Assembly: GCF_025917685.1 (NCBI RefSeq)
Contig: NZ_CP089518.1
Location: 3,039,001-3,103,000 of the forward strand
Direction of reading: 5' to 3'
Origin: Bacillus cereus
GTDB taxonomy: Bacteria > Bacillota > Bacilli > Bacillales > Bacillaceae_G
DNA length: 64,000 nucleotides
The position numbers and the translations under genes are program-made. How positions within the stretch are numbered: position 1 is the first letter of the stretch; each line of letters begins with the position of its first letter. Below, piece after piece: positions 50,950-59,330 of this stretch. The notes beneath the pieces were generated by a model. It ran no database searches, was not told where the DNA came from, and saw only the letters and a list, made by a program, of their open reading frames with translations.

Positions 50950-52705
50950 AAGCTGCTTTACGTCTCCATAATACATATGCAGAAGCAATACATAATACAC
51001 CCATACCTACTTCTGTTGCTGCACTATGAGAAGATGCTCCTGTTTGTGGTAATTGATTCTTATTCTTGCTTGTTTCTTTATTAACTCGTTCGTTATCTAC
51101 AACAACTTTCAGATTTTCATCTTTTGGTTGTTTTTGTAACTGTTCTTGTTGTTTCGGCTGTTCTACAACTTCTTTTTCTTCTACAGTTGTCTCTGGCTCT
51201 ACAATTGGTTTCGTATCGATTTCATTCTCTACTACATTTGACCAATCATAAATCGATTTTCCAAGATCTTTAAACTGAAGTAAAGCTAAAAATGCTTGCT
51301 CTGTAGCCATTCCGCTACCTTTTTGATCACTCGGTAACCATTTGAACTCACCATTTGGAAGCTGGTATGACATTAAATTTTGTACTGCTTTATTAAGACG
51401 ATCGTGATCTACATCTTTAACTAGCGATAGTCCCATAATTGCTTGTGCAGTACTATTAGAATTCTCTCGTCCATCAGCGGCAAAACCACCATTACCTAGC
51501 TGCTGCTTGTATAAATAATCAACAGCTTTTTGGATAGCTGGCTTTACATCTGTTTGATCTTGATAAGGAGCTAATGCAGCTAATACCATACTTGTTACAT
51601 CAACGCTACTAGCACTTTCTTTACTACTTGAACTATCATACGTCCAGCCACCGTCTGTATGCTGTGACTGTAAAAGTGCTTGTACTAAAGTAGTTCGATT
51701 CCATTTCGCTTCAACTGGAACCTCATATTTCTTTGTATCTAATGCAAGTAATGTAAATGCGTATCCTGTAACAGAATTCACTTTATCTGATTCAAATAAA
51801 TTTTGTACTAAATTTTGTCCCTCTACCTTTGTAGGATCTACATTCATTGCATTCATCATAATAATCGTTCTAGCTAAATCTGTTGCTGAAAAACGATTTA
51901 AACGCTTCTTAACCTTTTCAGCTACTGGCTGAACATAGCTTATTTTCGTTTCAAGTGGAATATTTACACCTGAACGAGCGAGTCCAATCGCAACCCAATC
52001 ACTACCAATTCCATCTTGTAACATCTTTTCTGACGTTTTAGAAATTGCTTCATTTAATTGTGCTACTGGAATTTCAACTTTCTCTTGCTTTGGTTGTTCT
52101 GTTGTTTTATCTTCTGATTTTGGTTCTTCTGTTTTACCGTCTGGTTTTTCTGTTTTCGGTTCTTCTGGTTTTGGTTCCTCTGTTTTACCATCTGGTTTTT
52201 CTGTTTTCGGTTCCTCTGGTTTCGGTTCCTCTGTCTTTGGCTCTTCTACAGTTTTGCAAGTTCCAAATTTATCCAGCGTTTGTTGCAATGTTTCTTGACT
52301 CATATTGCTCCAGTCTGCAACGTAACGAAATGCAACAACATCCCCAGACTCTAATTTATAACTATCCGCACCAACTTCTGCAGATTGGTCATTTACATCA
52401 TATAACCAACCGCTCGTTGCTCCGGCCATTAATCCATCGATACCCTTTATATACGTTCCAAATGACATATTTTCAGATGTTACCTTGTCACCCATGACTT
52501 TTTGTAGCAAACTAAAAGCTGTTTCTCCATCTTCAATGGAAACTTCTTTTGGACATAACATAATTCCTTTTTGTGATTCACCAATAATTGCAAGTTTCGC
52601 TGTCTTTCCTTCAGCAAACGTAATATGTACTGTATTCGTAAAAGAAACAAATACAAGTGCCACTGCCATTAATGATGTAAGCAGCCATTTCTTTAACATT
52701 GCCAT
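50948..52705 (-). CDS. LPXTG-anchored protein with DUF4430 and prenyltransferase-like alpha/alpha repeats (transcobalamin/intrinsic-factor-like)
   Basis: 585 aa from ATG 52705 (AAAGGGAGG 10 nt upstream). Sec signal to about residue 32 (VHITFAEG). Residues about 32-140: a DUF4430 domain with DGETAFSLLQKV, YIKGIDGLMAG, TSGWLYDVN and DVVAFRYVADW. A Pro/Glu/Lys spacer with two copies of PKPEEPKTEKPDGKTEE. Residues about 215-490: alpha-helical repeats with QSQHTDGGW, QLGNGGF and QLPNGEF, the prenyltransferase/squalene-oxidase type toroid also found in cobalamin-binding proteins. C-terminus: sorting signal LPQTG, hydrophobic helix and WRRKAA. It lies directly upstream of an ECF transporter. Function as a B12 scavenger is inferred. 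Confidence 0.82.
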   Translation of the reverse strand: MAMLKKWLLTSLMAVALVFVSFTNTVHITFAEGKTAKLAIIGESQKGIMLCPKEVSIEDGETAFSLLQKVMGDKVTSENMSFGTYIKGIDGLMAGATSGWLYDVNDQSAEVGADSYKLESGDVVAFRYVADWSNMSQETLQQTLDKFGTCKTVEEPKTEEPKPEEPKTEKPDGKTEEPKPEEPKTEKPDGKTEEPKSEDKTTEQPKQEKVEIPVAQLNEAISKTSEKMLQDGIGSDWVAIGLARSGVNIPLETKISYVQPVAEKVKKRLNRFSATDLARTIIMMNAMNVDPTKVEGQNLVQNLFESDKVNSVTGYAFTLLALDTKKYEVPVEAKWNRTTLVQALLQSQHTDGGWTYDSSSSKESASSVDVTSMVLAALAPYQDQTDVKPAIQKAVDYLYKQQLGNGGFAADGRENSNSTAQAIMGLSLVKDVDHDRLNKAVQNLMSYQLPNGEFKWLPSDQKGSGMATEQAFLALLQFKDLGKSIYDWSNVVENEIDTKPIVEPETTVEEKEVVEQPKQQEQLQKQPKDENLKVVVDNERVNKETSKNKNQLPQTGASSHSAATEVGMGVLCIASAYVLWRRKAA

Positions 52706-52732
52706 CCCAAAATTTCCTCCCTTTACTAACAT

Positions 52733-53060
52733 TTACACAAAAAAAGACCCTTTAAGGGCGTGTGATTGACACTCTCTTTTTGTAAGTGTCGAACAAAATA
52801 CACAACACCTCCTACCCGCATTATTCGCGTCTATATTTGTATAGGAAAAATAATTTCGTTTATGAACGCACCATTGTGATAACATTCACTTTTCTAGGCA
52901 AAATTTAATCCCTTTTCAAGTTATCGTAAACACGATAAACCTATACATTCTGCAAATTTTGATTTTCTGTATTATTTTACTATTGACAAAGATTTTTGTC
53001 CATGATTTATCAGATTTATTTTCTAAGAATAATAGATTAATAAGCTTCCATTAATAGAAG
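52733..53060 (-). promoter_or_regulatory. long leader/promoter region of the surface protein-ECF operon
   Basis: No gene. It contains the palindrome TTATCGTAAACACGATAA (52921-52938), a GACACT..AGTGTC hairpin (about 52768-52787), and a CCCTTAAAGGG element followed by seven Ts just before the ribosome binding site. No canonical cobalamin riboswitch (B12 box) was found. The layout suggests an operator and an attenuator-like leader. Confidence 0.45.
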
Positions 53061-53546
53061 TCATCCCTCACTATGAAAGCTTTTATCACTAACAATAATC
53101 CCATCTTCATCTACATAAACATATTCATTCGGCTTCCATTCAACTTCACCAAATTGCACCGGAATATTTCTTTCTCCTTTTCCTTCTTTTACACTTCTAT
53201 TTGGCATCGTCCCTAATGCTAAAATACCAATATTAATATTTTTTAGATCCATAGAATCACGAACATACCCATTTACAATAATTCCTGCTAAGTTTCTTTC
53301 TTCCGCAATAGCTGCTAAATTATCACCAAGTAACGCACAATTTTTAGAAGCTCCGCCATCAACCACTAATACTGTTCCTTCCGGCAGTGTTTGTAACCCC
53401 TCTTTTACTAGTACATTATCATCCTTCACTTTTACTGTTGCGATTTTCCCATAGAATTGTTCTTTCTTTCCATAAGATTGAAAAGACTGGCGACATATTT
53501 GTAATTCCTGTTCAAATTCATCACATAGATCCGTAGTTTTCCACAT
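53061..53546 (-). CDS. rraA: RraA-like protein / HMG aldolase family
   Basis: 161 aa. The family core is [10 protein letters not shown] at the start, [20 protein letters not shown] with the metal and substrate residues, and [11 protein letters not shown] with the conserved Arg-Asp. The fold serves both as regulator of RNase E (RraA) and as 4-hydroxy-4-methyl-2-oxoglutarate aldolase. RNase E is absent from Bacillus, so an aldolase or decarboxylase activity is more likely. Monocistronic. Confidence 0.85.
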   Translation of the reverse strand: MWKTTDLCDEFEQELQICRQSFQSYGKKEQFYGKIATVKVKDDNVLVKEGLQTLPEGTVLVVDGGASKNCALLGDNLAAIAEERNLAGIIVNGYVRDSMDLKNINIGILALGTMPNRSVKEGKGERNIPVQFGEVEWKPNEYVYVDEDGIIVSDKSFHSEG

Positions 53547-53743
53547 CTCTTTCCCTCTTTTCTTTTCCTTTTATATTACATATTCTTGGATTTTTTTCGT
53601 TTCCCTGTCTAATGTTGCAATAATTTGTATGTGCAGAAAAAGGATAGAAAAACTATTGCCTTAAGAAGCTACCTTTATTATAATCTATTTCACAGATAAA
53701 TTTCAGAATATTAAAAATTAACAAAGTGAAAGGGAGGGGTTCT

Positions 53744-55174
53744 ATGCAATTACAGACCGAGGCAAAAAAACAGCCTAGTAAACGAAAGTTTAAAATGCCT
53801 GACGCGTACGTACTACTATTTTTTATTGCCTTACTTTGTGCCATTGCTACATATTTCGTTCCTGCTGGAGAGTTTAAAAGAGTTACAAACGGTACTGTTA
53901 CAACGACAATACCAGGAAGTTATCATTCTGTTCCACAATCGCCGGTAGGATTTCTTTCTTTTTTTACTGCTATTGAAAAAGGAATGACACTTGCTGCTCC
54001 TATCATCTTTTTAATTTTATTTACGGGTGGAGCTATTGCGATTCTTGAAAAAACAGGTGCTCTTGACGGTTTAATCTATCATGTGATTAACAAATTTCGT
54101 AATCAGCAATTACTTTTCATTTGTATTGTCGCCGCACTCTTTTCTATTCTCGGGACGACTGGCATTATCGTTAACTCAGTTATCGGCTTTATCCCCATCG
54201 GCATCATCGTTGCACGCACATTAAAATGGGACGCTATCGTCGGCGTAGCAATTATTTATTTAGGCACTTATGCTGGTTTTAATGCTACTATATTATCTCC
54301 CTCACCTTTAGGCATTTCACAAAAAATCGCAGAACTTCCGATGTTTTCAGGGATTGGTTTACGCACAGCAATCTATGTTTCTTTTTTAATTGCCACCATT
54401 TTGTATATTAATTGGTATGTAAAACGCTTAAAAAAATCGAATAAAGGAAGCATACTCGGAGATAACTGGTTTCCAAGTAACGCTCTTTCAAGTGAGAAAG
54501 AAACAGAGAAAACAGAAGTTCCTTGGACAATGCGCCATAAATTAATTTTACTCGTTTCAGCTTTATCATTACTTGTATTTTTAATAGGAGCTTTTCGGCT
54601 ACATTGGACGGATGCAGAAATGACCGCTACTTTTATTTTCATAGCAATTACAGCTGGAATAATAGGTGGCATGAAAGCGAACGATATCGCTTCTACTTTT
54701 CTAGCAGGCTGTCAAAATCTCATCTACGGTGCTTTGATCGTCGGAATGGCTCGTTGTATTTCAGTCATTTTAGAACAAGGCAAATTACTTGATACAATCG
54801 TTAACCAACTCGCACAGTCTCTCGAAGGACATAGCCCTGTATTTGGGGTTATCGGTATGTATGTAAGTAGTGCCGCATTACATTTCCTCATTTCATCCGG
54901 GACAGGAGAATCTGTTATTTTCATTCCGATATTAGCTCCATTAGCTGATTTCATGCATATTACACGCCAAGTTACAGTACAGGCTGTTATGCTTGGCGAA
55001 GGTGTTGTGAACTGCCTCAACCCAACTTCCGGTGTTTTAATGGGCGTTCTCGCAGCGAGTGGCATTTCTTATGGAAAATGGATTCGATTTATGGCTCCAC
55101 TTGCATTCATTTGGTTTATCATCGGACTTATTTTTCTTATTGTTGGCGTGAATATTGAGTGGGGACCGTACTAA
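53744..55174 (+). CDS. YfcC-family transporter
   Basis: 476 aa from ATG 53744 (GGGAGGGG upstream). About 11-12 membrane helices; starts [28 protein letters not shown] (the YfcC/DcuC-like N-terminus with P-A-G-E) and has an [15 protein letters not shown] re-entrant-like segment and [19 protein letters not shown]. The family includes C4-dicarboxylate and arginine/ornithine-type carriers; substrate unknown here. Confidence 0.85.
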   Translation: MQLQTEAKKQPSKRKFKMPDAYVLLFFIALLCAIATYFVPAGEFKRVTNGTVTTTIPGSYHSVPQSPVGFLSFFTAIEKGMTLAAPIIFLILFTGGAIAILEKTGALDGLIYHVINKFRNQQLLFICIVAALFSILGTTGIIVNSVIGFIPIGIIVARTLKWDAIVGVAIIYLGTYAGFNATILSPSPLGISQKIAELPMFSGIGLRTAIYVSFLIATILYINWYVKRLKKSNKGSILGDNWFPSNALSSEKETEKTEVPWTMRHKLILLVSALSLLVFLIGAFRLHWTDAEMTATFIFIAITAGIIGGMKANDIASTFLAGCQNLIYGALIVGMARCISVILEQGKLLDTIVNQLAQSLEGHSPVFGVIGMYVSSAALHFLISSGTGESVIFIPILAPLADFMHITRQVTVQAVMLGEGVVNCLNPTSGVLMGVLAASGISYGKWIRFMAPLAFIWFIIGLIFLIVGVNIEWGPY

Positions 55175-55261
55175 AAGACTCATATTATACTTAACTTGAT
55201 AAAATATCTATTCTATTCTCCAATCCTATAAAAATCACTTATTCTAGTATAGATATAAACA

Positions 55262-55322
55262 GGGATTGACCATAGTGATCAATCCCTTCTCTCGAAGTAA
55301 AATACCTTTAAGTATTTTACTT
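55262..55322. terminator. pair of terminators between convergent genes
   Basis: GGGATTGA/TCAATCCC (55262-55290) followed by TTCTC, and AAGTAAAATAC/GTATTTTACTT (55296-55322). The second stem starts in the stop codon of the nuclease gene. Confidence 0.65.
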
Positions 55323-56165
55323 CCAAATTTTATTTACCCATTCAGGATGATCAATAAAAGGATTGCGATTATGTTGATATTTTGTAAAAATCACTTCATT
55401 ACGCTTTCGCTCTAAATCATCGACAGGGTCTTGTTCATTCCATTTTAGTAAAACAGATAGTTTCCCCATGTATGGATCTTTATTGTTATTGACCTTTTCA
55501 TTTAGTTCTAAGTCTATTTCGCCGTTATCTCCTTCGTAACGAACAGCCATGTAAAACAGCATTCTAGCGATATCTCCTTTTACACTATCACGAGGTTCCC
55601 AAGAATCACTATCATATTTACATTCTGTCGCTTCCGAATGATTCATACCACCATTATCAAAATCCAGATTTCCACGTGAACTATTTACAGATACATCCGT
55701 CGCTCTTAAATGATGCAAATCTGTTCCAGGTCCTGCAGCCGTTCCAAAATCACCGTGAGATTTTGCCCAAACATGCTCTCGGTTCCAGTTATTAACTCCT
55801 GAACCATTCGTAAATTTCCCTTGCGAACGCCCAGTATATAAGAGCAACACATTATTTTTATTATTTGGATCTTCATCAGTATCTCTTAGCGCTTCCCAAA
55901 CCGCACTGTATGATATCTTTGTATGATTATCAATAACATTATGAAGTTCCTTCTTTAATTCTAAACCCGTTTTTCCTATAGCGTTATTATAATATGTATC
56001 GTCATAGTTTTTTACAGTAACCTCTTGTGCTGAAAACGTATCTACTTGTGGAGATGCTGAAACTACTTCACCATGTATGATATCTGTGAATGATAGAGAT
56101 GCTGAACCTAAAATAAAAAATGAAGATAGTGTAACCATAGCAAGTTTTGTGTTTCGGAACTTCAT
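55317..56165 (-). CDS. secreted endonuclease I family nuclease
   Basis: 282 aa. Sec signal peptide (KLAMVTLSSFFILGSASLSF, cleavage near residue 38). Mature enzyme has NREHVWAKS, DLHHLRATD with the catalytic His, SSRGNLDF, and the C-terminal HNRNPFIDHPEWVNKIW, the signature of the endonuclease I / Bsn family. It degrades extracellular DNA or RNA non-specifically. The stop codon begins the terminator stem. Confidence 0.92.
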   Translation of the reverse strand: MKFRNTKLAMVTLSSFFILGSASLSFTDIIHGEVVSASPQVDTFSAQEVTVKNYDDTYYNNAIGKTGLELKKELHNVIDNHTKISYSAVWEALRDTDEDPNNKNNVLLLYTGRSQGKFTNGSGVNNWNREHVWAKSHGDFGTAAGPGTDLHHLRATDVSVNSSRGNLDFDNGGMNHSEATECKYDSDSWEPRDSVKGDIARMLFYMAVRYEGDNGEIDLELNEKVNNNKDPYMGKLSVLLKWNEQDPVDDLERKRNEVIFTKYQHNRNPFIDHPEWVNKIWK

Positions 56166-56668
56166 ATACCCATTTCCCCTTTAAAATATAATTTGAAGTC
56201 ATTCACTAAAAATGTTCTCCCTAAAACTACGAAAACGTTTAAAACTCCATTCCCCTTCTCTTTTTATTTAATACAAAACCCTATTCAGTCTGTATCATTT
56301 CCACACTTTTGGTTTATCTACTTTTCAAAAAAATTCACTTTTCACAAGGAACATCCTTCTCTAGTAAAGATTATTAAACTATTCTTTACAATTAAAAAGT
56401 AGTTTAATGTTAACTTATAATTTTCAATTTTTTTATGCAATTATGCATATTTAATAAATTGTTCAAAAAACATTTTGAATAAAAATCATTCAAAGAAAAC
56501 CGTGCAACAAAACAGATAGAGTCTAGGACAGAAATAGTACAAATCAAGATAATAGCTCGACTTTTCCTTTTTCCATAACTGTCTTTATTTTTTGTATAAA
56601 ACTCTTCCTCCTCTGAAGAATAAGTACAAAAATAGATTGGATACCATGTAGGCACCAATCCATTTTAA
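56166..56668. other. AT-rich intergenic region
   Basis: No gene supported. An 82-codon minus frame (56410-56658) has no ribosome binding site and no family resemblance. The right part may hold the terminator of the 56669 gene but no strong stem was found. Confidence 0.4.
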
Positions 56669-57025
56669 TTAAAGAAACTGTGTTAATTCTGCATTCACAA
56701 CCCGTTGTGCAGTAATGATAACACTTTCAGTTGTTATTCCATAAACACTATATAGCCCACCCGGTTGATTAGGAACAATTTGAACTTCATATTCAAATGC
56801 TTGTCCAAAAGCAGGATGAACTAAACTTAGAGTTTCAATAGTAGAAGCATTAGAATTCACATTGAAATTCACCTGTTCAATTAATACTATTGAACCGTCA
56901 AGTCTAAAAACTCTAGCTACTCCAGTAAGTGGGCCAGCAGTACGGTTAAGGATTTTCACCCTAACTCTATTTGCATTAGCAGGTTGATTTCCCAAGTTTT
57001 CAATAGGACCTGTAGTAAAAGCCAT
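56669..57025 (-). CDS. beta-rich protein of unknown function, possibly a spore or surface component
   Basis: 118 aa with a strong GGAGGTGA ribosome binding site 8 nt from ATG. Entirely beta-strand in character (RVRVKILNRTAGPLTG, VARVFRLDGS, VLIEQVNFNVNSNASTIETL, EYEVQIVPNQPGG). It has no signal peptide or Cys. The pattern suggests a small beta-sandwich. B. cereus-group spores carry many such small proteins, but this is only a guess. Confidence 0.6.
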   Translation of the reverse strand: MAFTTGPIENLGNQPANANRVRVKILNRTAGPLTGVARVFRLDGSIVLIEQVNFNVNSNASTIETLSLVHPAFGQAFEYEVQIVPNQPGGLYSVYGITTESVIITAQRVVNAELTQFL

Positions 57026-57105
57026 ATTACATTCACCTCCATTACATTATTACAATATTCAACGTTATACATTAACGCTATAAACTAATTACTCAATTCT
57101 TTCTA

Positions 57106-57156
57106 AATAAAAAAGCTCATTTCTTATATTTTTTAATAAGAAACAAGCTTTTCTTT
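57106..57156 (-). terminator. intrinsic terminator of the nucleosidase gene
   Basis: AAAAGCT..TTTCTTA and TAAGAAA..AGCTTTT arms with a 10-nt loop; T tract TTTTTTATTT on the minus strand. Confidence 0.75.
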
Positions 57157-57240
57157 TTCAACTATCATTCCTAAGATAAATCTATCTGTCCCGGAAACTT
57201 TTGGAGCTAATTGACGTTTATGTTGAGCATAAAACTACTT

Positions 57241-58122
57241 CTATTTATTTGGCATCGAATCTATATACTTTTTAACTACTTCATATACATATTCTTGATT
57301 TGCCGCTGCTGTATTTGGGTTGTATTTTCCGCCGTTTGTTTTATTGTTAGATAATACTCTAATTCCTAAAAATGGTACGTCATAAGCTTTTGCGATTTGC
57401 GCTGCGGCAGCGCCTTCCATTTCTTCTACAGATGTACCGTATTTTGTATGGAACCACTTAATTCTATCAACTTCATTATTCCAAACGTCTGCTGAACCTA
57501 TCGTACCTTCAACCACTTTACCTTTTGTATATTTATCCTTTACTGCATTAGCTGCTGCAAGTAAATCCTTATCTCCCTCGTAGTATCGGATTTTCTCAGC
57601 ATTTGGATCTTCTCCTGCACTTCCTTCAGAAGCCATTAAGTCCATAGATATCCATTTTGCCGGCTCAATTCCTTGATTCTCATCCATATTTGTTGTTTTT
57701 AATGAACCTATATTCGCGACTTTTTTTCCTAAAACAATATCAAATACATTTAAATTAGGATCATGTCCACCTGATGTTCCTTGGTTAATAATCGCTATAG
57801 GCTTATATTTTTCAATAGCCACTGCTGTAGCGGCTGCTGTATTTTCCATTCCTTTACCTGTTTTCGCAACGATTACAGGATAATTGTCTACAGTTCCTTT
57901 ATAAAATACAAAACTCCCAGATTTTTCTTCTTTCACATTTTTTAACCTTTTTGCAAATTTTTCAGCTTCTATCGGCATTGGACCTTGAATTAAGATAGGG
58001 TTTTGATTGCTTTTTGCCTCTGCTACTTGTTTTGGACTAGCACTACATCCTGCAAGTATTGAGAATGATAATGCGATAGTAGTTGCTAGGGCACCATATT
58101 TTTTCAACAGATTGTTCTTCAT
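57241..58122 (-). CDS. nucleoside phosphorylase/MTA-SAH nucleosidase-fold lipoprotein
   Basis: 293 aa from ATG 58122 (GAGGAGAG upstream). Lipobox ILAGC (about Cys25) places it outside the membrane. The catalytic domain is of the PNP/MTAN family: ILIQGPMPIEAEKFAKRL at the start, VAKTGKGMENTAAATA, IINQGTSGGHDPNLN, and VEEMEGAAAAQIAKAYDVPF with the purine/ribose Glu (MEGA). It probably cleaves purine nucleosides or methylthioadenosine/SAH in the cell envelope. The leader carries a guanine-class riboswitch, supporting a purine-salvage role. Confidence 0.85.
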   Translation of the reverse strand: MKNNLLKKYGALATTIALSFSILAGCSASPKQVAEAKSNQNPILIQGPMPIEAEKFAKRLKNVKEEKSGSFVFYKGTVDNYPVIVAKTGKGMENTAAATAVAIEKYKPIAIINQGTSGGHDPNLNVFDIVLGKKVANIGSLKTTNMDENQGIEPAKWISMDLMASEGSAGEDPNAEKIRYYEGDKDLLAAANAVKDKYTKGKVVEGTIGSADVWNNEVDRIKWFHTKYGTSVEEMEGAAAAQIAKAYDVPFLGIRVLSNNKTNGGKYNPNTAAANQEYVYEVVKKYIDSMPNK

Positions 58123-58177
58123 AAATAATCTCTCCTCTTTCTCTTGTTGTTTTCTATACTCAAGGTTTTGGTCCAAA

Positions 58178-58223
58178 GAAAAAAGTTCTAGAAACTGTAG
58201 AAGACTCTCTACTTTCTAGAACT
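58178..58223 (-). terminator. riboswitch-controlled terminator
   Basis: AGTTCTAGAAA (5' arm on minus, to 58213) and TTTCTAGAACT then TTTTTTC. It lies between the purine aptamer and the coding sequence. Confidence 0.8.
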
Positions 58224-58311
58224 ACGATAGTCAAAGTTAATTAAGCAAAAGATAAAACAAATGCAAAATTATAAATCGGTAGCACTCATTACATAGAACG
58301 ACCGAATACTT

Positions 58312-58386
58312 TAACCCGTAGTCCAGTTCTTTCATTGGGAACTAGGTAGAAACGCTCGGACCATATTACCGAGTATATACGAGTGA
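58312..58386 (-). promoter_or_regulatory. purine riboswitch, guanine class
   Basis: The minus strand reads CACTCGTATATACTCGG, TAATATGG, TTTCTACC and GACTACGGGT in the expected order and spacing. P1 is ACTCGT/ACGGGT. The discriminating base in GACTACG is C, which gives guanine/hypoxanthine specificity (U would be adenine). Ligand binding should favour the terminator at 58178-58223. Confidence 0.92.
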
Positions 58387-58411
58387 TGATATTTAAAATT
58401 ATTATATGGAT

Positions 58412-58440
58412 AATATAACAAACTATTAATCCACACGCAA
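58412..58440 (-). promoter_or_regulatory. promoter of the riboswitch transcript
   Basis: TTGCGT (58440-58435), 17-bp spacer, TATATT (58417-58412), located about 25 bp upstream of the aptamer. Confidence 0.65.
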
Positions 58441-58448
58441 TAAAAACA

Positions 58449-58497
58449 TGAACATTTTTTGTTAACACTTAAAAAACGTTCGTTTTTTAAGTGTTAA
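58449..58497. promoter_or_regulatory. candidate PurR box region with 36-bp palindrome
   Basis: Perfect palindrome TTAACACTTAAAAAACG-TT-CGTTTTTTAAGTGTTAA (58462-58497, arms of 17). It contains ACGAACG, the PurBox core, and a second TGAACATT half at about 58449-58456 in opposite orientation, with GAAC to GTTC spacing of 24 bp, close to B. subtilis PurR sites. It lies immediately upstream of the promoter. Confidence 0.5.
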
Positions 58498-58583
58498 ATC
58501 AATAGAAAATCCTATTTTCATAATACATTATACCGAAAAAAATATAACCTAAACTAGATTAACCCCCAACAACCACCCCAAAA

Positions 58584-58617
58584 TAAAAAGAAGCTCCATA
58601 AAACTAGAACCTCTTTC
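58584..58617 (-). terminator. intrinsic terminator of ybaK (weak)
   Basis: AAGAGGTTC and GAGCTTCTT arms with mismatches, then TTTTTATTTT on the minus strand. Confidence 0.5.
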
Positions 58618-58628
58618 TCTATGTATAT

Positions 58629-59105
58629 TTACTTTGTTACCTCACCAAACTGCGCTCTCGTCACTTTCGCCAAGTCATCAACTTTCAGCTCAATTTGTAT
58701 ACCGATTTTCCCGCCGCTTACTATCATCGTTTCAAGTATTTGTGCGCTCTCATCAATGCATGTAGAAAATAATTTCTTCATTCCGACCGGTGAACAACCG
58801 CCGCGAATATACCCTGAAACTTTCGTAATATCTTTAACAGGAATCATTTCAATCTTCTTTTCACTTACTGCTTTTGCGGCTGCTTTTAAATTTAGTTCCT
58901 CATCTACTGGAATGATAAAAACATGATAATTTTTACTATTCCCTTGAGCGATTAACGTTTTATATACTTCTCTCACTTCTCGTCCAATTTTCTCGGCAAC
59001 TGATACGCCATCAATTTTCCCATCGTCCGGATCATATGACATCATCGAATATTCAATTTTTTCTTTATCTAATATTCGCATCGCATTTGTTTTATCTTTT
59101 TTCAT
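58629..59105 (-). CDS. ybaK: Cys-tRNA(Pro)/Cys-tRNA deacylase
   Basis: 158 aa, single YbaK/EbsC domain. MRILDKEKIEYSMMSY at the start, VYKTLIAQGNSKNYHVFIIP with the catalytic Lys in the family helix, and the GGCSPVGMKK substrate loop. It hydrolyses Cys mischarged on tRNA(Pro), in the cytoplasm. GGAG precedes ATG. Monocistronic. Confidence 0.92.
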   Translation of the reverse strand: MKKDKTNAMRILDKEKIEYSMMSYDPDDGKIDGVSVAEKIGREVREVYKTLIAQGNSKNYHVFIIPVDEELNLKAAAKAVSEKKIEMIPVKDITKVSGYIRGGCSPVGMKKLFSTCIDESAQILETMIVSGGKIGIQIELKVDDLAKVTRAQFGEVTK

Positions 59106-59284
59106 GAGCTTCTCCTTTTAATACATAGAAATTTATTTCACATCATTAATTTTCCTTTTATTATACACCTTTTTCAAATTCTCCTACAAAACTTCACATA
59201 TTGTTCAATTTAAAGTAAAACTTTAATTATTAGGTTTTGACTCTAAACATCCTCAACTTAAAGGTACTAAGAGAGCAAAAAGAA

Positions 59285-59326
59285 AACCGACTCTTACCTT
59301 CAAATAAAAGGCTTGATGTCGGTTTT
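59285..59326 (-). terminator. intrinsic terminator of the tandem serine hydrolase gene
   Basis: AAAACCGACATC and GAGTCGGTTTT on the minus strand with a long loop; followed by CTTTTT. Confidence 0.65.
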
Positions 59327-59330
59327 ACAT

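Noticed and set aside
52045..52497. 150-codon plus-strand frame opposite the LPXTG protein
   Set aside because: Antisense shadow of the Pro/Glu/Lys repeat spacer.
52733..53060. Cobalamin riboswitch expected before the ECF operon
   Set aside because: No B12 box or other conserved core could be found; the region has other hairpins instead.
56410..56658. 82-codon minus-strand ORF downstream of the beta-rich protein gene
   Set aside because: No ribosome binding site, AT-driven composition, no recognisable domain.
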